In this document: positions 35,353 through 44,489 of the stretch, piece by piece
How positions within the stretch are numbered: the first letter of the stretch is position 1
How the letters are laid out: each line of letters starts with the position of its first letter
Assembly: GCA_027065695.1 (NCBI GenBank)
Contig: JAMONP010000013.1
Span: 1-50,537 of the forward strand
Length of the DNA: 50,537 nucleotides
Direction of reading: 5' to 3'
Source of the DNA: Desulfuromonadales bacterium
Lineage (GTDB): Bacteria; Desulfobacterota; Desulfuromonadia; Desulfuromonadales; BM103
The notes under the pieces: model-generated
What the model was told of the DNA's origin: nothing
The model's input: only the letters and a program-made list of their open reading frames with translations
The model's database searches: none
Translations under genes and position numbers: made by a program

Positions 35353-38178
35353 TTATACGTCTATTGTCGACAGTTTCTGCGTAATCGCTGAATGGACCAA
35401 CGACTGAAGTTCATCGATGGCAAAGGGCTTCGCCAAAGAGCCATAAACATCCAGATCGGCCTGCTCACTCGCGGTGTCATCGGATATCTTGCCTGTCACA
35501 ACCACGGCGACGGGCCTGCGCCCCTCTTCTATTGTCTGTAATTGACCGAGAAAGTCGAGGCCACTCATCTTCGGCATCTGCATATCGACCAGTACCAGAT
35601 CAACCCTCTCATCACGAATGATCTGCAGCCCTTCACTGCCATCGTCGGTCACAATCACCTCGTAGCCTTGGCTGGTCAGAACCTGCATGATCAACTCACG
35701 AACATTCTGTTCGTCATCAACGACTAGAATCCGGCTACCCTGTTCAGGATTGACAAAGGATTTTGGATCTTCAACTTGCAGCGCCAAGACCTCCTCGCTG
35801 ACATCGTTCATAGGCAAAGAGAAAGTAAAACTGCTACCAAAACCAACCTTACTGACGACGTCGATCCGGCCATTGTGATTTTTGGCAATCGTGTGGCAAA
35901 CAGCAAGGCCCAAACCCGTTCCACGGACGGTCGCCTGCGGTGAACCAGAACGGGCATGCGCCCCCTTAGTCGAAAAGAAGGGAGTGAAAATCTTTTTGTA
36001 CTTATCTTCTGGGATTCCACACCCAGAATCTGTCACCTTAACCCAGGCATGGCCTTCGCTCACACCACTACTGATGCGAACTTTTTTTTCAGGACAACCA
36101 ATCATGGAATGATGCGCGTTGATTAAGAAATTAAGCACCACCTGACCGACCTGGGCATGATCCATCAGTAAATATGGAATATCGCCAAAGTCACATTCGA
36201 TATCTACCCCATCGTTGATAAATTCACGCTTAACCAATGCATAACTTTCACGAATTGTCATATTCAGATCAGCTGGCAGCCTTTGAGAACTCCGCTGGGT
36301 CGAACAACTCAACAAGTTTTCCGTCAAGTCACGCGCACGTAATGAAGCGTTGTGAATCGTTTTAAAATAGGCCCTCGCAGACTCAGGGATACCCTCGAGT
36401 CGCGATCCCAACTCTGCATATCCGAGGACGCCGGTATGGATATTATTGAATTCATGTGCCACGCCACTTGCCATAGTACCGACGGCAGCCATTCGCTCGG
36501 CAAGAATCAACATCTCTTCAGAATGCTTCCGCTCAGTGATGTCCTCAATCAGCCCTTCAATATAACAATCAGTTGAATCCTCCTTGAGCAATCCATAGAT
36601 CGACACCCAAATCGGCTCCTGTTGATCAATTGGTTTAAACTGCAAATCCCAATTGTTAACCTGTCGACTCACACGTAAGGTATCGATCAACTGCTGACGA
36701 TCGTCATGATTGAAATAAAATCTAGTTATATTATGCTTCTTAAGTTCAGCAACAGTCGAGCAACCAAGCATCCGAGCAAATGCAAGGTTTGCATTGAGAA
36801 TCTCGCCCTCCCAGCTGATACGGAAAACCCCAACTTTAAGACTTTCGACCAGTGAAGTGTATTCAGTTTCCTTGCGACGCAGATTCTCCTCCGCTTTTAC
36901 CTGATCTTCGTGCGCTTGATCTAGCTCTACCATCAACCCATCAAAACGGCCTACCGTTTCACTAACTTCTTTAAACCAGCACCGAGATAAGATGTGATCT
37001 TTTTCGAGGTCAAAATCTCCAGCAGAAATATCTTCAGCATAGCGCTGCAGACCGATAATTGGCCGCGCAATGGAACGAGCAATAAAGAGAATCAAAATGC
37101 TTGCCAGCACCGAAATGGCAAAAGTTATCAGGTAGTTGTTGATCCTGTTCTGCTTAAGTGCACCCAGATAATCATCCTCTGGCAGGTACATACCGATTAT
37201 CCAGGGCCACTGAGGGTCTGGGAAAGGCGTGAACATCGCCTGATAGTTTTCGCCATCCACTTCGAAACTAACGTATTCCGCTCGATCGAGCAGAATTTGA
37301 CTCGTCTTGTCCTGCGCTATGCCTAGTGCCGAAAAAGCGGCGCGGCTGAGTTTGTCCTGAAACTCATCAATCTTCACTAGGCGCGAGTTGGCCTTGCCCC
37401 CTGCCTCATAAAATTTGATCTGCTCAACATCATGAAAGGCAACCACATCGCGATTCTGATTAAGCATAAAAGCATAACCATTATCACTAATGCGCAAATT
37501 AGATATAAAGGTCGAAAGTTGATCGATCTCTATATCAACGCCAACTATGCCACTCAACTTACCTTCCTGATTATATACCGGGCCACTGATGGTTATCCCA
37601 GGGTTTTGTGAGGTGTAGAAGATATAGGGATCGCTCCAGAAAATACCGTTTGCAGCCATTGCCCCTTGATACCAAGGGCGGACACGCGGGTCATAGATAT
37701 CGGTCGTGTCAACTTCTTCGGCGACCAGATTGCGCTGGGCATCACGCCACACATAACGCACCTGTCGTTCGCCGTTTTCATGACTGATAATTTTGGTTCT
37801 GATGCCACCAGGCGAATATTTATCATTGCGACTGACAAAGAAGAAATCTCCCTCGGGCGTCCCAAGATAAATACCCGAGATATCAGGGGAGCTCACCAAT
37901 TGTTCAAGAAAGTAATTCTCCAGCGCCTGCCCATTTTCCTGAACGAGGACCTGAGACCGCAACAAGCTCTTGGTCAACTCCGTTGCCCGCTGCGCCTTAC
38001 TCAGATAATTCTGACTTTGTTCCATAGCATAGGAGGCAATATTCTCCATAATGGCATGAAAATGTTCTTCAAGAACCTGTTCAGAGGTAATTTGCGAAGA
38101 CGTAGTAGTGAGGAAAAAGGTTCCCCAGATAACGGCAAGAAAGCTAAATAACAGAACTAGACGAATAGAAATTTTCAT
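35353..38178 (-). CDS. Cache-HAMP-PAS hybrid sensor histidine kinase
   Basis: A 941-residue membrane kinase. Membrane segment 1 is at about 4-22; a periplasmic dCache-like sensor (residues ~35-345, with SPDISGIYLGTPEGDFFFVSR and GVDIEIDQLSTFISN) precedes membrane segment 2 (LITFAISVLASILILFIA) and a HAMP-like helix. A PAS domain, then HisKA (GVAHEFNNIHTGVLGYAEL, His phosphosite), HATPase (NFLINAHHSM, GTGLGLAVCHTI) and a C-terminal receiver with LVDMQMPKMSG follow. The frame extends upstream, but the ATG at 38178 with GGGGGAG before it is the natural start. The receiver in cis suggests autoregulation or a phosphorelay; no separate response regulator is next to it. Confidence 0.93.
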   Translation of the reverse strand: MKISIRLVLLFSFLAVIWGTFFLTTTSSQITSEQVLEEHFHAIMENIASYAMEQSQNYLSKAQRATELTKSLLRSQVLVQENGQALENYFLEQLVSSPDISGIYLGTPEGDFFFVSRNDKYSPGGIRTKIISHENGERQVRYVWRDAQRNLVAEEVDTTDIYDPRVRPWYQGAMAANGIFWSDPYIFYTSQNPGITISGPVYNQEGKLSGIVGVDIEIDQLSTFISNLRISDNGYAFMLNQNRDVVAFHDVEQIKFYEAGGKANSRLVKIDEFQDKLSRAAFSALGIAQDKTSQILLDRAEYVSFEVDGENYQAMFTPFPDPQWPWIIGMYLPEDDYLGALKQNRINNYLITFAISVLASILILFIARSIARPIIGLQRYAEDISAGDFDLEKDHILSRCWFKEVSETVGRFDGLMVELDQAHEDQVKAEENLRRKETEYTSLVESLKVGVFRISWEGEILNANLAFARMLGCSTVAELKKHNITRFYFNHDDRQQLIDTLRVSRQVNNWDLQFKPIDQQEPIWVSIYGLLKEDSTDCYIEGLIEDITERKHSEEMLILAERMAAVGTMASGVAHEFNNIHTGVLGYAELGSRLEGIPESARAYFKTIHNASLRARDLTENLLSCSTQRSSQRLPADLNMTIRESYALVKREFINDGVDIECDFGDIPYLLMDHAQVGQVVLNFLINAHHSMIGCPEKKVRISSGVSEGHAWVKVTDSGCGIPEDKYKKIFTPFFSTKGAHARSGSPQATVRGTGLGLAVCHTIAKNHNGRIDVVSKVGFGSSFTFSLPMNDVSEEVLALQVEDPKSFVNPEQGSRILVVDDEQNVRELIMQVLTSQGYEVIVTDDGSEGLQIIRDERVDLVLVDMQMPKMSGLDFLGQLQTIEEGRRPVAVVVTGKISDDTASEQADLDVYGSLAKPFAIDELQSLVHSAITQKLSTIDV

Positions 38179-38451
38179 ACTCTCCCCCATAAATAAAACA
38201 GGGTTATAATATGCAAAAAAGCTGCTAGCGTCAACCATAGAAGAGACCATTGTTGTAACAAACAAACTCAACGAAGAGGACTTACGACAGTTAACCAACG
38301 TAACCCACAGCAAGCGCCGTTATATGTCAAATCATATTCCCGCACACTTCGTGCCGATTAATTATCTTGACAATCACATATCGCGATCTTATATTCCGTG
38401 CATATACACACAATTGCTTGGTAAATTAATTCCAAGCCAAGGAGATTTAAC

Positions 38452-38835
38452 ATGAAAATCTGTTTCCCTGTTGTTGAAAATCAAGGATTTGAAAGCGAAG
38501 TTTACGGACATTTTGGTTCAGCACCCTTGTTTATTGTTGTCGACACCGCAACCAAGGGAATAAAGTCCCTGAACAATGGTGACGAGCATCATAAACATGG
38601 TGCCTGCCAGCCCATTAAAGCTCTTGGAGGACAAGAGATTGATGCCATTGTCGTCGGCGGTATTGGCGGCGGCGCCCTGATGGGTTTGAACCAAGCCGGT
38701 CTCGTTGTCTACCAGGCCCAGGGCATAACTATTGCTGACAACATTACCTGCCTTGCACAGGAAGAATTATCAATTCTGACTCCGGCTCAGACCTGTGGTG
38801 GACATGCACACGGCAATGGTGGGTGCCATCACTAA
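38452..38835 (+). CDS. NifX/NifB-like iron-molybdenum cofactor domain protein
   Basis: A 127-residue protein of the dinitrogenase cofactor-binding family (MKICFPVVENQGFESEVYGHFGSAPLFIVVD). The conserved HGACQPIKAL is present in the middle. The C-terminal CGGHAHGNGGCHH is rich in His and Cys and likely binds metal. Members unlinked to nif genes occur in many sulfate and iron reducers, including orange-protein-like systems; no nif genes are seen here. AGGAG is nine bases before the start. Confidence 0.88.
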   Translation: MKICFPVVENQGFESEVYGHFGSAPLFIVVDTATKGIKSLNNGDEHHKHGACQPIKALGGQEIDAIVVGGIGGGALMGLNQAGLVVYQAQGITIADNITCLAQEELSILTPAQTCGGHAHGNGGCHH

Positions 38836-39035
38836 AGTTTACAAGGTAGGAACGAATCAATGGTCGAGCCAGGATAATCCCCGTGATTGTTCTGGCTTGG
38901 CAGTATGTTTGCCCCAGAAACCACGGAACTGCTGTTGCACCCTGAGGGGATTAGATACTTTTTCTTTAAATTGATGTACATTTTTGTTATTGCTTGCATG
39001 AAGCTCAACTCTAACCTCAAAGGAGCAACAATCAC

Positions 39036-40724
39036 ATGCCCAGCACACCACGCAAAATTTTGATCATCGGCGGAGTTGCCGCCGGCATGAAAGCCGCTTC
39101 CCGTTTGCGTCGCCTCGATCCCGAGGCAAAGATCACTGTCATTGAACGCGGCGTTCATCTTTCCTACGGGGCCTGCGCCCTACCCTATGTGCTCAGCGAA
39201 GAGATCGAAGAACTTGATGAAGTTCGTAAGACGGCAAACGGAACCGTGCGTGATGAAACCTTTTTCTCCATGGTCAAGGATGTTGAGGTTCTAACCTGCT
39301 GTGAAGCGCTCCGCATTGATCGGAAAAACCAACAGTTGGAAGTCCAGTTTCTAGGTGGAAATCAACAACAGCAACTCCCTTATGATGCTCTGGTCCTGGC
39401 TACTGGTAGCAGTCCCCTGATTCCACCTTTTCCTGGGAGAGATTTGGCCGGTGTCCGTGCATTAAAAGATATAGAAGATGCCGAGAACATCGCCAATCAT
39501 GTTGCTTCTGGAGCACAGGCTGTGATTGTTGGCGGCGGACTGATTGGGCTAGAAATGGCCGAAGCACTCAAATCTCGGGGCATGAATGTCACCCTGCTGG
39601 AGATGCAAGACCAGGTACTGTCAGGAATTCTTGATAGCGACATGGCGGAACATATCCATAGGGAATTGCGCAACAAAGGGGTCAATCTGCGCCTCCAGGA
39701 ACCGCTACAGGCCATTTGTGGAAAAGATGGTCATGTTCAGCAGGTGACAACTGAGAAAGCAAGCTATCCTGCGGACTTGGTCATTATGGCCCTGGGTGTT
39801 CAACCCAATATCGAACTGGCCAAAGAAGCCGGACTTGATATTGGCCTTAGTGGGGCAATTGCCGTCAACGAACAACTCCAAACCAGTGATCCGCTCATTT
39901 GGGCAGCTGGCGACTGCGTAGAAAGTCATCATTTACTAAACAAGCAACCGATGCACCTGCCACTCGGTTCGACTGCCAATAAACATGGTCGCATCGTCGC
40001 TGACGCCATCTGTGGTCGCCCCACCAGCTTTCCCGGCATCCTCGGCACCCTGCTGGTCAAGGTATTTGGTCTCAATGTCGGCCGCACTGGACTTTCAGCA
40101 GCTCAGGCACAAGCTAGCGGGTTTGATCCGGTCAGCATTCTTGCCCCGTCACCTGACCGGGTACATTCTATGCCGGAAGCACGCCCCATCCTCACCCGCC
40201 TGACCATCGACCGTAGCAGTCGAAAATTGCTTGGCGCACAGATAGTTGGCTCCGGCGAAGTAGCTAAACGAATTGATGTCGTTGCAACAGCATTGAGCTT
40301 TGGTGCAGATATCGATCAGCTGGCTCAAGTTGACCTTGGTTACGCTCCACCGTTCTCTGCAGCGATGGATCCGCTGCATCAAGCCGCCAACGCCTTGCGC
40401 AACAAACTTGACGGGTTGGCAAAAAGCCTCTCTCCGTTGCAACTTAAAAAACGGCTCAATACTGGTGAAGAGCTACTCCTGCTTGATGTCCGCTCTCCTG
40501 AGGAATACGCTGAAGTCCGCATTCCAGGTACGACCCTGCTGCCTCTAGGACAATTACGCGCCAAAGTCAGCGAACTGCCAAAAGACAAACTGATCGTCCC
40601 TCTTTGTAAAATCAGCCTGCGCGGCTACGAGGCAATCCGCATCCTTAAAGCAGCTGGCTTTGAGAAAGTTGCCTACCTCGAAGGAGGAGTACTTGGTTGG
40701 CCATATGAGTTGGAACGGAATTAG
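39036..40724 (+). CDS. CoA-disulfide reductase-like flavoprotein with rhodanese domain
   Basis: A 562-residue fusion. Residues 1-~450 are a pyridine nucleotide-disulfide oxidoreductase (ILIIGGVAAGMKAASRLRR; GGGLIGLEMAEAL; AAGDCVE) with one active cysteine, Cys47 in LSYGACALPYV, in the position of the CoA-disulfide reductase cysteine. The last 100 residues are a rhodanese domain (LLDVRSPEEYAEVRIPGT; loop PLCKISLRGYEA with the catalytic Cys). Such fusions are known as CoADR-RHD and NADH-dependent persulfide reductases, so sulfur or polysulfide reduction is likely. Confidence 0.92.
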   Translation: MPSTPRKILIIGGVAAGMKAASRLRRLDPEAKITVIERGVHLSYGACALPYVLSEEIEELDEVRKTANGTVRDETFFSMVKDVEVLTCCEALRIDRKNQQLEVQFLGGNQQQQLPYDALVLATGSSPLIPPFPGRDLAGVRALKDIEDAENIANHVASGAQAVIVGGGLIGLEMAEALKSRGMNVTLLEMQDQVLSGILDSDMAEHIHRELRNKGVNLRLQEPLQAICGKDGHVQQVTTEKASYPADLVIMALGVQPNIELAKEAGLDIGLSGAIAVNEQLQTSDPLIWAAGDCVESHHLLNKQPMHLPLGSTANKHGRIVADAICGRPTSFPGILGTLLVKVFGLNVGRTGLSAAQAQASGFDPVSILAPSPDRVHSMPEARPILTRLTIDRSSRKLLGAQIVGSGEVAKRIDVVATALSFGADIDQLAQVDLGYAPPFSAAMDPLHQAANALRNKLDGLAKSLSPLQLKKRLNTGEELLLLDVRSPEEYAEVRIPGTTLLPLGQLRAKVSELPKDKLIVPLCKISLRGYEAIRILKAAGFEKVAYLEGGVLGWPYELERN

Positions 40725-40847
40725 CCTATAATACGAGAGATTTTCAAACCAACGGGTAAAAGCGGCAAGGCCTTTGCTTGGCCATGATAACTGAAGGGGG
40801 ATTGTACATAACCTGTAATATGGCTTTTTTCCGGATAGGCTCTACTT

Positions 40848-42218
40848 TTAACGACTGTTAAAAACAGGACGATTCTTGGCTATGAACCAAAATAGCGGGG
40901 AGGCTACATAACCCACGGCTGCGACAAAGGCGATGATGAGGGGCACGGTATAGTGATCACGATGGATTCCCAATGCCAAGAGGAAGAGAAACGCACCAAG
41001 AACAAGCACCCGCACAACTTTGGGGATTTTCGGCAGTATGGAACGGCCAAAGTGGGCGTAAGGCACACGGGAGACCATCAGCAGAGCAGTTACTGCAATG
41101 ATTATCCCACTGGTCGTATCGTTGGCAATTAATACACAAGTGGTGCCCACCATCAGCGCGGCGGCGGGTGACGGCATCCCTGAGAAGGTGGTCACTCCCC
41201 CGAGGATCCCCTGCTTTCTCTTCTCGATGACAAAGCGAACCAGGCGATACACCGTCGCACCAACGTACACGCCCCCCATCAATATTCCTACCCACAGCTG
41301 TGTAAACGATGCGGCGGCAATCAGCCCCGTGGTGAGCCCAAAGCTCGTCCCGTCGGCCACATCGTCGAACAATTCCCCTTTTGGAGTGGAGCCCCACCGC
41401 TCTGCGGCACGCCCGTCGAAAAGGTCAAGAAACTGTCCCAAAAAAACCAGGCCGATGGCGTAGACTAGAGGATGACCGGTGAGAACCACCCAACAACCAG
41501 CGAGCCCGCAGAGCAAATTCATGATACTCAGAATGTTGGCATACCAGTAATTGGGGATGAGCTTGAAGATAGTAGAGCAAAACGCAAGGCCCGTGCAAAT
41601 CCCTAAAAGCGGTAGAATAGTGCGGCCAAGGAACGGCAGCGGCCCATAGATCCAAACGACACCTATGACGATCAGAAGCACGACTACGAGAAACGTCTTG
41701 GCTTTACCAAACAGGTTCGCCGCTTTGACCTTTGTGAATCGCCTGGAGATCTGACCGGTAATATCGAAAGCCAGGAACAAAGACACCAGCACGGGGTCCA
41801 ACCACCCTCGCCATACCATATAAATCAGCATGGGAGAGTACATCATTTTATCAGAGAAGGGATCAATCGACTCCCCCTCCACGGTTTGCAAGTCGCACTT
41901 GCGGGCGATATCGCCATCGGTGATATCGGTAATCATCCAGAAGGTGAAGAATAGAAAACAAAGCCGCGGATAGCCCATATGCAGAAACATTACGGAGATA
42001 AACCCCATGGGATATCGAGCCCGACTGATGGCGTTGGGGTGAAGCCAGGAGTGGCTGCGTACCCATGCGATCTGTTGGGGTGTTCGCAGAAATCGGAACA
42101 CAGCAAAGCGCTCAGCGCCCAGCATCAGCAGAACAGGAATCGCTATCTCAATTAGGATAGAACTGTAGGGGCTCATAAGATTTACAAGTAAATTGTTAAG
42201 ATTTGATCCTTGAGTCAC
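40848..42218 (-). CDS. Double-domain CDP-alcohol phosphatidyltransferase
   Basis: A 456-residue membrane protein with two CDP-alcohol phosphotransferase motifs. The first is perfect: D98-x2-D101-G102-x2-A105-R106-x8-G115-x3-D119-x3-D123. The second, D265-x2-D268-G269-x2-A272-E273-...-G281-x3-D285-x3-D289, has the acidic residues but Glu in place of Arg and one residue less before the glycine. It is preceded by NILSIMNLLCGLAG and followed by SFG, both typical of PssA-like enzymes. Single-motif enzymes are the rule, so this looks like a fusion of two family members. Head-group donor and acceptor unknown; it may make a phospholipid at the inner membrane. Confidence 0.8.
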   Translation of the reverse strand: MTQGSNLNNLLVNLMSPYSSILIEIAIPVLLMLGAERFAVFRFLRTPQQIAWVRSHSWLHPNAISRARYPMGFISVMFLHMGYPRLCFLFFTFWMITDITDGDIARKCDLQTVEGESIDPFSDKMMYSPMLIYMVWRGWLDPVLVSLFLAFDITGQISRRFTKVKAANLFGKAKTFLVVVLLIVIGVVWIYGPLPFLGRTILPLLGICTGLAFCSTIFKLIPNYWYANILSIMNLLCGLAGCWVVLTGHPLVYAIGLVFLGQFLDLFDGRAAERWGSTPKGELFDDVADGTSFGLTTGLIAAASFTQLWVGILMGGVYVGATVYRLVRFVIEKRKQGILGGVTTFSGMPSPAAALMVGTTCVLIANDTTSGIIIAVTALLMVSRVPYAHFGRSILPKIPKVVRVLVLGAFLFLLALGIHRDHYTVPLIIAFVAAVGYVASPLFWFIAKNRPVFNSR

Positions 42219-42229
42219 AAATTCATATT

Positions 42230-42435
42230 ACATTAGAATGGTTATGATGTCCCCAGATTACTATTTGTCTGGCTGAACGAATCTTGCACATTCTAACAAA
42301 CTTCACTGTGGAACTACCGTGTCATCTATGAAATCAATGAAGGCGAAGTGCGAATCCTTGTTCTACGCATCGCACATCACAAGCAGATTTATCGTTAGCC
42401 TGTTGCCAAGACATCGCCGACATTTGTCGGGTTGC
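42230..42435 (+). repeat. Diverged direct repeat, left copy
   Basis: Begins with ACATTAGAATGG and ends with a toxin C-terminal remnant plus about 40 bases downstream (GCCTGTT...CCGACATTTGTCGG). The right copy is at 44185-44395. The last 110 bases of the two agree at roughly three in four positions; the middle parts differ. Confidence 0.55.
42297..42398 (+). pseudogene. RelE/ParE toxin C-terminal remnant (left)
   Basis: A frame without a start, ending in a TAG at 42396-42398, reads LWNYRVIYEINEGEVRILV and then LRIAHHKQIYR. That is the C-terminal half of RelE-type toxins (YRVxYxI...VLxIxHRxxIYR), with no N-terminal half upstream (an in-frame TAA stands at 42294). It is a broken relic. Confidence 0.75.
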
Positions 42436-43305
42436 TTAATCTAACTGCGGCTTGAAACTGAGTTGTTTGCCCCAGTATTCATGTAACAGCAGCGAAAACA
42501 GAAGCACTGCACCACCGATGCTCAGCCTGGTCAAGTTGGCATCACGGTTCCAGATTAGCAGGTTGACAATAAGTCCAGCCGGAACCAAAGCATTGTTCAT
42601 AATTGCCAAAGTGCCAGTATCTACCTTAGTTGCCCCCTTGTTCCAGAAAAAGTAGCCAAGTCCCGAGGCAATCAGTCCCAGGTATAGGAGGATTTCCCAC
42701 TGTAACGAGGTTGTTGGTAACTTGGCTGGGTTGCCGAATAGAACCCAAGTGATGATGGTGACGACCAGGGCACCCAAATAGAAATAACCAAAAATGGCGC
42801 GCTGGGGAAGTTTCAGGTTTTCTCGCTCTAGAAGCACCTTGTAACCAACCTGGCCAATAGCAAAGCAGATATTTGCCCCCTGCACCACCAGAAAGCCGAT
42901 AAGTATTTCACCGCTGATTGAACTGTAACGGATAATTGCTGCGCCAAGAACAGCAACCAGTGCAGTGACCAGATATCTGAAACTGAAACGACCCTGCATC
43001 AGGTCAAAAATCAGGGTTACATAAACAGGAGTCAAAATCGTAAATATCAGCACCTCTGGTACTGTCAACAGTAGAAACGATTGATAATAGAAAACATACA
43101 TACAGCCAAGTTGTATGGCCCCCAGTGCCATCAATTTAGCCGCAAGGGCTCGCGGAACCCGATGTATAAAGGGAAGAAAAACTAGCGTTGCCAAGGCAAC
43201 CCGGGTGAGTACAGAGAAATAAGCATCCACTTGCCCGGCCAAGTATACACCGATCAAACTGAAAGAAAATGCCCAGAGGAGTGTGACTGCAACGAGATAT
43301 ATCAT
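42436..43305 (-). CDS. EamA-family (DMT) transporter
   Basis: A 289-residue protein with about ten hydrophobic segments in two EamA repeats (MIYLVAVTLLWAFSFSLIGVY; second half from ANICFAIGQVGYK). It exports or takes up small metabolites; substrate unknown. Its C-terminus is 38 bases from the left direct repeat. Flanked by toxin relics and a toxin-antitoxin pair, it may have come with that cassette. Confidence 0.88.
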   Translation of the reverse strand: MIYLVAVTLLWAFSFSLIGVYLAGQVDAYFSVLTRVALATLVFLPFIHRVPRALAAKLMALGAIQLGCMYVFYYQSFLLLTVPEVLIFTILTPVYVTLIFDLMQGRFSFRYLVTALVAVLGAAIIRYSSISGEILIGFLVVQGANICFAIGQVGYKVLLERENLKLPQRAIFGYFYLGALVVTIITWVLFGNPAKLPTTSLQWEILLYLGLIASGLGYFFWNKGATKVDTGTLAIMNNALVPAGLIVNLLIWNRDANLTRLSIGGAVLLFSLLLHEYWGKQLSFKPQLD

Positions 43306-43441
43306 GATAAATCCAGAATTTATTAGAGGTACAGTGAGCTGGAATAAAACAGATATCCGTCATCATGTCAACCCGATATTGCACAAGGTTTACAAGTCAA
43401 CCGAGAAGCGCCCCAAGGAGTACCTACTGCATTTCTGACAA

Positions 43442-43777
43442 TCAACTACCGACTACCTGAACACCCAATCCTGGATATCCCCAATTCACCGATAAACACT
43501 CATCATGACTTCCAATATCGAGAAGGACAATCTCCTTTTCAGATACCATAAGGGTCAGTGTAATTCTGTAGCTATAGGTAAGACTGATTGCGAAGAGTCC
43601 TTTAAGTTTTCCTGAGAGAGGATGAAGACCGAGCTGCGCATTAGAAGGGTCGACTTGCAGATCCTGGATGACTCTGGCAAACCGTGCCATAAGGTCTGGA
43701 TGTTTACGAAAAAACTTACGTGCATAGCGGAGGAATTGATCTGGGGTCACAATTGTGTACACACTAATCCTCCGCAT
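43442..43777 (-). CDS. RelE/ParE-superfamily toxin
   Basis: A 111-residue protein. FLRYARKFFRKHPDLMARFARVIQDLQVDP is the N-terminal helical hairpin, and HPLSGKLKGLFAISLTYSYRITLTLMVSEKEIVLLDIGSHDE gives the strand region of YafQ/RelE-like mRNA interferases. The start overlaps the end of the antitoxin gene by 14 bases, the usual antitoxin-first coupling. The C-terminal extension after SHDE is slightly long. Confidence 0.85.
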   Translation of the reverse strand: MRRISVYTIVTPDQFLRYARKFFRKHPDLMARFARVIQDLQVDPSNAQLGLHPLSGKLKGLFAISLTYSYRITLTLMVSEKEIVLLDIGSHDECLSVNWGYPGLGVQVVGS

Positions 43778-44030
43778 TCAAAGCGTGTATCAGGTCATCA
43801 GCCGTGGCGAACTTTTCTACCCGACCGGCTTTTACATCTTCCAGTGAATCACGCACACGCGCCAGATAAGCTTCATGCGCTTCTGCCACCAGGGCCTGAT
43901 ACCGTTCTTCCGTAAGTACCACATACTCAGGTTTATTATTGCGAATCACATGGACATCCCCCTTATCAAGGAGATCGTCCACCGCCTTCAGACCACGTCT
44001 TTTGATTTCTTGTGCAGGAATGGTATTCAT
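43764..44030 (-). CDS. Phd/RelB-type antitoxin
   Basis: An 88-residue protein with a Phd-like N-terminal DNA-binding domain (MNTIPAQEIKRRGLKAVDDLLDKGDVHVIRNNKPEYVVLTEERYQ) and a C-terminal helical toxin-binding tail. GGAGGT is six bases before the ATG. AT-rich inverted segments at about 44045-44095 are likely autoregulatory operators, but the exact site is not defined. Confidence 0.85.
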   Translation of the reverse strand: MNTIPAQEIKRRGLKAVDDLLDKGDVHVIRNNKPEYVVLTEERYQALVAEAHEAYLARVRDSLEDVKAGRVEKFATADDLIHALNAED

Positions 44031-44184
44031 AAGACCTCCTCAATAGACCGTATATGATACCTTATTAAGTACTTGTTTACATGCTTGATAATATACTGGA
44101 AGGGCTTTAGGATAGCAAGCAGACAATATTTATGAGTGGTCTTGGGACTTGTTTATGCGGTCGTTCAAGATTGCAACTTGACTG

Positions 44185-44395
44185 ACATTAGAATGGGTTT
44201 TCGTCCGGAAACGGCCCTTTGCCGCAATCTCTGCGTCAATCTGCATATTTGCTTGTAAGGCGTAAAGCATTGCGCCTCCGCTAAAATCAATGAAGACGAA
44301 GTGCTAATCCTCGTCCTGCGCATCGTCCAACGCAATCAGATTTATCGTTAGCCTGTTTCTAAAACATTGCCGATATTTGTCAGTCAGATTGCTTT
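44185..44395 (+). repeat. Diverged direct repeat, right copy
   Basis: Begins with ACATTAGAATGG and ends in a second toxin relic with CCGATATTTGTC downstream, matching the left copy at 42230-42435. The gap 44031-44489 contains this repeat, the antitoxin operator region and the start region of the SNF2 gene, with no other gene seen. Confidence 0.55.
44283..44351 (+). pseudogene. RelE/ParE toxin C-terminal remnant (right)
   Basis: The plus-strand frame reads KINEDEVLILVLRIVQRNQI then YR and a TAG at 44349-44351. It matches the left relic residue for residue at most positions (EINEGEVRILVLRIAHHKQIYR) and has no N-terminal half. Confidence 0.7.
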
Positions 44396-44489
44396 TTGAA
44401 TTTAGAAGGTAAAGTTTGAATCCATTTGATGTTAATAGTATATTGCACACCCGCTTTATTCAGAAAAACTCCAGGAAGTTGTAACGACA

